Shown: piece by piece, positions 59,154-64,000 of the stretch
Layout: each line of letters opens with the position of its first letter
Position numbering within the stretch: position 1 is the stretch's first letter
Source: Psychrobacillus sp042885655
GTDB lineage: Bacteria; Bacillota; Bacilli; Bacillales_A; Planococcaceae
Direction: 5' to 3'
Length of the DNA stretch: 64,000 bases
Assembly: GCF_042885655.1 (NCBI RefSeq)
Contig: NZ_JBHVRO010000001.1
Span: forward strand, 310,001 to 374,000
The notes under the pieces: generated by a model
Told to the model about the DNA's origin: nothing
Databases searched by the model: none
The model's input: the letters and a program-made list of their open reading frames with translations, nothing else
Program-made: the position numbers and the translations under genes

Positions 59154-59268
59154 TGGATTCAGTATTCTTCCTCCTTTGTGAGCTTTTGGATTAAATGTTG
59201 CACAATAACTCTATTCTACATAAACTACAATGGCTTCTTTTAAGTATTATGGAGATAGGAGGAATCAA

Positions 59269-60636
59269 ATGTACACCCCTTGTTCTAACAATATGTGGTT
59301 GCGCCCATTAATAGACTGGGAAAGGCAAATTGCTCTTTTTGCAATGGATGCATATGTGTATGGCTTTCCTCTTTTACTGATGGACTTAACGAGAAGGAAA
59401 GGTTTACTAAGCTTGGCACAGAAGAATAAATTTTATCACCAAAAGGAATTATCTACACCACAGTTTACCGAAGTGGTCAGACCTAATGTAGATACTCTAT
59501 ATTCTTCAGCATGGCTTAATCTGAATGATGGGCCTTTATTGTTGCAAATTCCGAACACAAATAATAGGTATTATCTCTTACCAATGCTAGATGCATATTC
59601 GAATGTCTTTGCTTCCATAGGTGCACGTACGACAGAGACTGCTGAACAACAATTCATTATTGTAGGGCCAAGATGGCACGGTTTCCTTCCTTTGAACACT
59701 CCTATCATTGCTGCTCCTACGAATACTGTTTGGATTACTGGAAGAACGCAAACAAATGGTCCACAGGACTACTCAGCAGTGCATGATATTCAAAACAAAT
59801 ATAAGTTAAGAAGGCTTTATCTTACCAAAAATATCAATCCACTTTCGGACAATGAAATTGTAATAAGTGATCAAACCCCGACAGAAATACTTGCTTCTAT
59901 GGATGCACCTACGTTTTTCCAATTAATGATGAAACTTATGTATAAGAATCCTCCATACCCTGCTATTCAATCCTCGGACATAACTTTCAAGCTTTATACA
60001 TTAGGACTTATTCCAACTAATGAATTTAATTTTTATAAGCTTCATCCAAGTATACAAAAGGCGTTGTCCAATGCTATTAGAAATGGACCAAACTATATCC
60101 AAGATTCTAGTAAACAATTTCTGAATAATATAAACATTAATGGATGGAGCATGCCGATAAATGATATCGGTTATTACGGATCGGATTATTGGAAAAGAGC
60201 TGTTGTTGCGATGAACTTATTTGGAGCAAATATCCCGCAGGATAGCGTTTACGCTTATAACTTTGTCGATAATAATAACCATTACTTAGATGGAAGGTTT
60301 AATTATAAAATCCGTTTTGATTCAAGTAATTTACCACCAACGAATGCTTTTTGGTCTATAACACTCTACAATTCCAATGGTTTCTTAGTCGAAAACCAAT
60401 TAAATCGTTATGCAATTAGTCCACATTTAGGAAATTTAAAATGGAACGAAGACGGCTCCCTTCATTTATTTGTTCAACATACTTCTCCTGGAAGAGAAAA
60501 GGAGTCCAATTGGTTGCCATCACCCCTGGGTTCATACAATCTTTTACTGAGAATATATTGGCCAAAAACGAATGTACTAAATGGGCAATGGCATCCACCG
60601 ATGGTTATACGTGGTGATTCTAATTTATTGAATTAA
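59269..60636 (+). CDS. DUF1254/DUF1214 domain protein
   Basis: This is a 455-aa protein. The N-terminal DUF1254 part has AMDAYVYGFPLLLMDLTRRKG, VRPNVDTLYSSAWLNLNDGPLLLQIPNTNNRYYLLPMLDAYSNVFASIG. The C-terminal DUF1214 part has GRFNYKIRFDSSNLPPTNAFWSITLYNSNGFLVENQLNRYAIS and a final NWLPSPLGSYNLLLRIYWP. No signal peptide is visible. The function is unknown; the two domains normally occur together. TAGGAGGAATCAA sits before ATG 59269; an ATG at 59230 is not supported. Genes of this kind are more common in Proteobacteria, and codon use looks normal here. Confidence 0.88.
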   Translation: MYTPCSNNMWLRPLIDWERQIALFAMDAYVYGFPLLLMDLTRRKGLLSLAQKNKFYHQKELSTPQFTEVVRPNVDTLYSSAWLNLNDGPLLLQIPNTNNRYYLLPMLDAYSNVFASIGARTTETAEQQFIIVGPRWHGFLPLNTPIIAAPTNTVWITGRTQTNGPQDYSAVHDIQNKYKLRRLYLTKNINPLSDNEIVISDQTPTEILASMDAPTFFQLMMKLMYKNPPYPAIQSSDITFKLYTLGLIPTNEFNFYKLHPSIQKALSNAIRNGPNYIQDSSKQFLNNININGWSMPINDIGYYGSDYWKRAVVAMNLFGANIPQDSVYAYNFVDNNNHYLDGRFNYKIRFDSSNLPPTNAFWSITLYNSNGFLVENQLNRYAISPHLGNLKWNEDGSLHLFVQHTSPGREKESNWLPSPLGSYNLLLRIYWPKTNVLNGQWHPPMVIRGDSNLLN

Positions 60637-60800
60637 GCAGTAAAATCTAACGTATTTTCTTCAGATGTAGACTTTTCTATTTGTTCATAAATGAAATGAT
60701 TTAATAGTTAGATAATTACGGACTTCATATGATAAAATTTATTTGAAATGGATTAATTTTCTAATGAAGTGGTGATAAGACTTAATATGGGGGGAGCTTG

Positions 60801-61076
60801 ATGAATTAATTACTTATTGGGATTGGTATTTCATTCATTAGTATGATTGTTGCTCTAATTACAGGTGATTGGTCTTTACTCTATAAGATTACTGGAATTG
60901 TAGGAGCTGTTTGTTTAGGAATAGCAGGTTTGCTGTCAGGTTCGTTTGTAAGTGGAGATCAATTTGCAAGAAATTACAATTCTGACCGATTCAATCGAAT
61001 TTCTAACGTGAGTAAGATACTAATGATTGGTGCGCCAAATATTATAACTGCAATTACTGTTCTCTATTTAAGATAA
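60801..61076 (+). pseudogene. DUF5316 family membrane protein, interrupted at codon 3
   Basis: The frame that follows a strong ribosome site (GGGGGGAG) starts ATG AAT TAA, then continues without a stop as LLIGIGISFISMIVALITGD to SGSFVSGDQFARNYNSD and ends at 61076 with PNIITAITVLYL. DUF5316 proteins normally begin with such a helix after two or three residues, so the TAA (60807-60809) replaces what is probably a tyrosine codon (TAT/TAC). The next ATG (60843) lacks a ribosome site and would remove half of the first helix. Either a recent nonsense mutation or a sequencing error would explain it. Confidence 0.65.
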
Positions 61077-61137
61077 ATGAATATTGGTCGCACTTTATAA
61101 TAGAGTGGCGATTCAATCAATAGAAGAAGGTGAATAA

Positions 61138-61404
61138 ATGAGATTAATATTACCGAAAGAATATAATAAGTTCTTTTATACTGTATTTCCCATTATTCTG
61201 ATCTCGGTAGTTATCTATAACATATTCTATGATTGGAAATTACAATTGTATCATTTCTATATACTAGAAGATTTTGGGTCGCTCTTATTTGTCCTGTTCG
61301 TAAGTTTTTTTCAGAGCGCTTTATATACATTCTTTTTATGGATATTAATTATTTTCCTAAATAAATTGAAGGAAATGATGAAGTTAAATAGGAGAAAACT
61401 TTAA
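61138..61404 (+). CDS. Small two-helix membrane protein of unknown function
   Basis: This is an 88-aa protein with two hydrophobic helices (about residues 13-28, YTVFPIILISVVIYNIFY, and 43-72, LEDFGSLLFVLFVSFFQSAL and onward) and a basic C-terminus (KLNRRKL). AGAAGGTGAAT precedes the ATG. It is not recognised. It lies between the DUF5316 remnant and a GNAT gene, with 60-base gaps, so may share their transcript. Confidence 0.65.
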   Translation: MRLILPKEYNKFFYTVFPIILISVVIYNIFYDWKLQLYHFYILEDFGSLLFVLFVSFFQSALYTFFLWILIIFLNKLKEMMKLNRRKL

Positions 61405-61434
61405 GGTCTATGTAAACTAATATCTGATTAACGA

Positions 61435-61472
61435 AGCTTTGGTAGATGGTTTTATCACTACTCTGCCAAAGC
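61435..61472. terminator. Imperfect hairpin after the small membrane gene
   Basis: AGCTTTGG and CCAAAGCT are perfect complements with a partially paired interior. Only a short T-rich tract follows, so termination efficiency would be uncertain. Confidence 0.5.
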
Positions 61473-61504
61473 TGTAGATACTTATTTTTAAGGGAGTTAA
61501 GATA

Positions 61505-62017
61505 ATGTATATCGAAACAGGAAGAGTATTAATACGCAAATTTGAATTAAAAGATTGGCAAGCTGTACATGAGTATACATCTGACATTAATGTGATGAAA
61601 TATTTATCGGAAGGGGCTTTTTCTGAAAAAGATGTAGTGGAATTTATCAATAAAAACATCTTCGAAAATGCCGAGAAATTTCCCGTAGTATTAAAGGATG
61701 AAAATATTCTAATTGGTCATATCGCATTTCATAAATGGTCTGGTGAACATACATACGAGATTGGTTGGGTGTTTAACCCGAAATATTACAATAGAGGATA
61801 TGCAACAGAAGCAGCATATGCTGTAATGAAATATGGATTTGAGAAAATGAAACTACATAGGATAATTGCAACATGCCAGCCTGAGAACACTCCATCATTT
61901 AGGATAATGGAGAAAATAGGAATGAGAAAAGAAGGTTACTTTAAGAAGTGTATACCAATGGGTAATCAGTGGTGGGACGAGTATTTTTACGCTATTTTAG
62001 AAGAGGAATGGAAGTAA
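61505..62017 (+). CDS. GNAT family N-acetyltransferase (RimJ/RimL-like)
   Basis: This is a 170-aa acetyltransferase. It begins IETGRVLIRKFELKDWQAV, as RimJ/RimL-type enzymes do. It has the beta-4 to alpha-3 acetyl-CoA-binding segment YEIGWVFNPKYYNRGYATEA (about residues 86-105), then IIATCQPENTPSFRIMEKIGMRKEGYF, and ends with the WWDEYFYAILEEEW typical of this group. The substrate may be a ribosomal protein or an amino-acid/antibiotic-like small molecule; it cannot be told here. The ATG follows AAGGGAG. Confidence 0.88.
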   Translation: MYIETGRVLIRKFELKDWQAVHEYTSDINVMKYLSEGAFSEKDVVEFINKNIFENAEKFPVVLKDENILIGHIAFHKWSGEHTYEIGWVFNPKYYNRGYATEAAYAVMKYGFEKMKLHRIIATCQPENTPSFRIMEKIGMRKEGYFKKCIPMGNQWWDEYFYAILEEEWK

Positions 62018-62177
62018 GAGAAGTGGCATTTTTTCTTTCTAAGTAGATTGGAATGGGGAATATTTTTCAATTAGAAATATATTCAATTGGTTATTGGATT
62101 AATTTTGTAACATTACTAGACTTCATCCGTCTAAGTAATTTGAAGTACAGTAACCAGTAAAAGGAGAATACATAGAA

Positions 62178-62666
62178 ATGAAAAAAAGAATGATATTTCT
62201 AATGGTAACAATCGTAATAGGCTTAGTGATGATCGCAGGGTGTTCTAAAGATAAGCCATCTACAATCGAGTCGAAGTTAACTGCAAAAGAAATGGTAGAT
62301 CAAATGGTGAAGGAAGTTGAACAACCTGCACTAATGGAATTGAAATCAGATCAAGTGAAGGATTTTTACAATCTAGACCCTGAGAAGCTTGAAGAATATT
62401 CGATTAGAATACCAATGATGAACGTGAAAACAAATGAAATAGCTATTTTGAAGGTGAAAGATGTTAAAGATGTTCCAGCTGTTGAATCAGCAGTAAAAGA
62501 AAGAGCGGAAAATGTGAAGAAGCAATTTGAGCATTATCTTCCTGATCAATATGAGAATGCAAAAAATTATAAACTCGTAACGAAAGGCAACTATGTGTTA
62601 TTGGTCATTTCTGATAAAGCAGACGAGCTTGTCAAAGTTTACGATAATTTCTTCAATCAAAAATAA
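62178..62666 (+). CDS. DUF4358 lipoprotein
   Basis: This is a 162-aa exported lipoprotein. The signal is KKRMIFLMVTIVIGLVMIAGC with the lipobox MIAGC; the cysteine is residue 22. The mature part matches the DUF4358 pattern (KEMVDQMVKEVEQPALMEL; DQVKDFYNLDPEKLEEYSIRIPMMNVKTNEIAILKVKD). Genes of this family often sit with MBOAT and AlgJ-type genes for O-acetylation of envelope polymers, and here an MBOAT gene follows. AAAAGGAG is upstream. It may be a structural partner of that system. Confidence 0.88.
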   Translation: MKKRMIFLMVTIVIGLVMIAGCSKDKPSTIESKLTAKEMVDQMVKEVEQPALMELKSDQVKDFYNLDPEKLEEYSIRIPMMNVKTNEIAILKVKDVKDVPAVESAVKERAENVKKQFEHYLPDQYENAKNYKLVTKGNYVLLVISDKADELVKVYDNFFNQK

Positions 62667-62672
62667 GCGGCT

Positions 62673-64000
62673 ATGGTATTCAGTAGCCTTCTTTTTCTAT
62701 TTTTGTTTCTACCGGCAGTTCTAATTTTATATTATTGTTCTCCAAGGCGGATTAGAAACCTAATTTTATTTTTAACGAGTCTTATCTTTTATGCTTGGGG
62801 AGAACCGATTTACATCATTATTATGTTAGTTTCCACTGTCACGGATTTTAGCTTTGGTTTGTTGCTTGATAGACCTAAGCTAACTCCTATAAAACGAAAG
62901 TGGATTGTCGCATTTTCTATTATCATTAATCTCGCATTGTTATCTTATTTTAAATACGCAGATTTTCTCATTGAAAATGTCAATATGTTGCTAGGTACGA
63001 AGATTCCTTTAACTGAACTTCCATTACCCATTGGGATATCATTTTACACGTTTCAATCTATGTCCTACATTATAGACGTGTATAGAGGAACAGCTAAAGC
63101 ACAGCGGAATTGGATTGACTTTGGAACGTTTGTTGCATTGTTTCCTCAATTAGTTGCGGGACCTATCGTAAAATATAATACGATTGCAGAACAGCTTCAC
63201 AAACGATTGGAAACTATCAAGATGTTCGCAGAGGGTGTTCGACGATTTACTATCGGTATGGCTAAGAAGGTGCTACTTGCCAACAATATCGGTTTACTTT
63301 GGCACACCATCTCAAACTCAAATCCAGATACGATGCCTGCTTTAACAGCTTGGCTTGGCATCATAGCATTTGCTTTCCAAATCTATTTTGATTTTAGCGG
63401 TTATTCGGACATGGCTATTGGGCTTGGCCTTATGTTTGGCTTTCGGTTTAATGAGAATTTCAACAAGCCATATATTGCAGAGAGTATTACCGACTTCTGG
63501 AGGAGATGGCATATCTCGCTCAGTAGTTGGTTTCGAGAATACGTCTATATTCCGCTTGGTGGCAACCGACGGGGACTAGCCATTCAAATGCGAAATATAC
63601 TCATTGTTTGGTTTTTAACGGGATTTTGGCATGGAGCAAGTTGGAATTTCATATTTTGGGGATTGTATTTTGGCGTCATACTCGTTATAGAAAAGTGGTG
63701 GGGGTTAAAACTACTACTTTATCTACCACGTTGGGTAAGGCATCTTTATGCAATCATAATTATTCTAATCGGTTGGGTATTGTTCGCATTTGATGAGCCA
63801 TCCTTAATCGTTCATTATTTTGGTGCGATGGCAGGATTCAATCACCAACCGCTTTGGAATAATGATACAGTTTACTTTTTTTATACGAACGGGCTTTTGC
63901 TCTTAGTTTTGATTATAGCCTCTTTACCTATAAAGAAATCGTCAAGAATGAATGAATTGTCTCTTTTTCATCTTGTTTGGTATGGATTTCTATTTTTTCT
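62673..64000 (+). CDS. MBOAT family O-acyltransferase (AlgI-like), 3'-truncated by window edge
   Basis: The frame is open from ATG 62673 to the window end, giving at least 442 residues. This is the AlgI/DltB branch of membrane-bound O-acyltransferases that move acetyl groups across the membrane onto cell-surface polysaccharides. Motifs include the helix-rich N-terminus, ADFLIENVNML, LPLPIGISFYTFQSMSYIID, DFGTFVALFPQLVAGPIVKY, FQIYFDFSGYSDMAIGLGLMFG, ITDFWRRWHISLSSWFREYVYIPLGGNR and the catalytic-histidine segment FLTGFWHGASWNF. It starts seven bases after the DUF4358 stop with a weak ribosome site, suggesting coupled translation. An AlgJ-like partner would be expected beyond the window. Confidence 0.93.
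   Translation, partial: MVFSSLLFLFLFLPAVLILYYCSPRRIRNLILFLTSLIFYAWGEPIYIIIMLVSTVTDFSFGLLLDRPKLTPIKRKWIVAFSIIINLALLSYFKYADFLIENVNMLLGTKIPLTELPLPIGISFYTFQSMSYIIDVYRGTAKAQRNWIDFGTFVALFPQLVAGPIVKYNTIAEQLHKRLETIKMFAEGVRRFTIGMAKKVLLANNIGLLWHTISNSNPDTMPALTAWLGIIAFAFQIYFDFSGYSDMAIGLGLMFGFRFNENFNKPYIAESITDFWRRWHISLSSWFREYVYIPLGGNRRGLAIQMRNILIVWFLTGFWHGASWNFIFWGLYFGVILVIEKWWGLKLLLYLPRWVRHLYAIIIILIGWVLFAFDEPSLIVHYFGAMAGFNHQPLWNNDTVYFFYTNGLLLLVLIIASLPIKKSSRMNELSLFHLVWYGFLFF

Noticed and set aside
1..64000. CRISPR arrays, tRNA or rRNA genes, prophage genes
   Set aside because: No repeat-spacer pattern, no tRNA-like cloverleaf with conserved T-loop noticed, and no phage-type genes among the coding regions.

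Overview
The window is chromosomal DNA from a low-GC, spore-forming Bacillales bacterium. Gene content and order follow Bacillus subtilis closely: the ftsA-ftsZ / spoIIGA-sigE-sigG / ylm / divIVA-ileS-lspA / pyr block. The AT-rich composition and the accessory genes look to me more like the Planococcaceae side (Psychrobacillus, Sporosarcina or Lysinibacillus relatives); that placement is inference and was not tested. I saw no tRNA, rRNA, CRISPR array, phage module or transposase gene. Region 1 (1-10.4 kb) is the end of the division/cell wall cluster (ylxW, ylxX, sbp, ftsA, ftsZ), then the mother-cell and forespore sigma factors (spoIIGA, sigE, sigG), then ylmC, ylmE, sepF, ylmG, ylmH and divIVA, which shape the septum. 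ylmA and ylmD of B. subtilis are missing. The sigG leader can fold into a stem that buries its Shine-Dalgarno sequence. Region 2 (10.4-27.1 kb) holds ileS behind an isoleucine T-box leader, lspA, an rluD-type pseudouridine synthase and the complete pyrimidine operon pyrR-pyrP-pyrB-pyrC-carA-carB-pyrK-pyrD-pyrF-pyrE. PyrR-type attenuators precede pyrR and pyrB, but none lies between pyrR and pyrP. Region 3 (27-42.4 kb) is accessory: a LigB-type dioxygenase homologue, a small membrane protein, an alpha/beta hydrolase, a divergent pair of a CofE-like ligase homologue and a LysR regulator, a four-gene set (Tat-exported small subunit, GMC flavoprotein, TatA, TatC), the iron operon feoA-feoB-FeoB-associated protein under a Fur-box promoter, and a two-component system followed by a four-repeat membrane protein. 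Region 4 (42.4-54 kb) holds a YetF-type (DUF421) protein, a two-gene unit of a coiled-coil protein and a membrane-anchored polysaccharide deacetylase with an unrecognised cytoplasmic domain, a stand-alone divergent HPr kinase homologue, a BmrA-type ABC exporter with its own two-component system, and the TldD/TldE protease pair. Region 5 (54-64 kb) holds a MarR regulator facing a quinone reductase-like flavoprotein across a dense set of palindromes, a metallo-beta-lactamase-fold hydrolase, a nucleoside transporter, a TspO-like protein, a DUF1254/DUF1214 protein, a DUF5316 gene apparently broken at codon 3, a small membrane protein, a GNAT acetyltransferase, and a DUF4358 lipoprotein followed by an MBOAT O-acyltransferase that runs off the window. 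Intergenic DNA carries several MITE-like or structured repeats. Two (about 8.76-8.93 and 43.5-43.7 kb) are clearly the same family and a third partial copy begins near 36.09 kb. Two GC-rich elements with terminal inverted repeats lie at 36.26-36.45 and 42.48-42.60 kb, and a 40-bp tandem repeat lies between the ileS T-box and its start codon.
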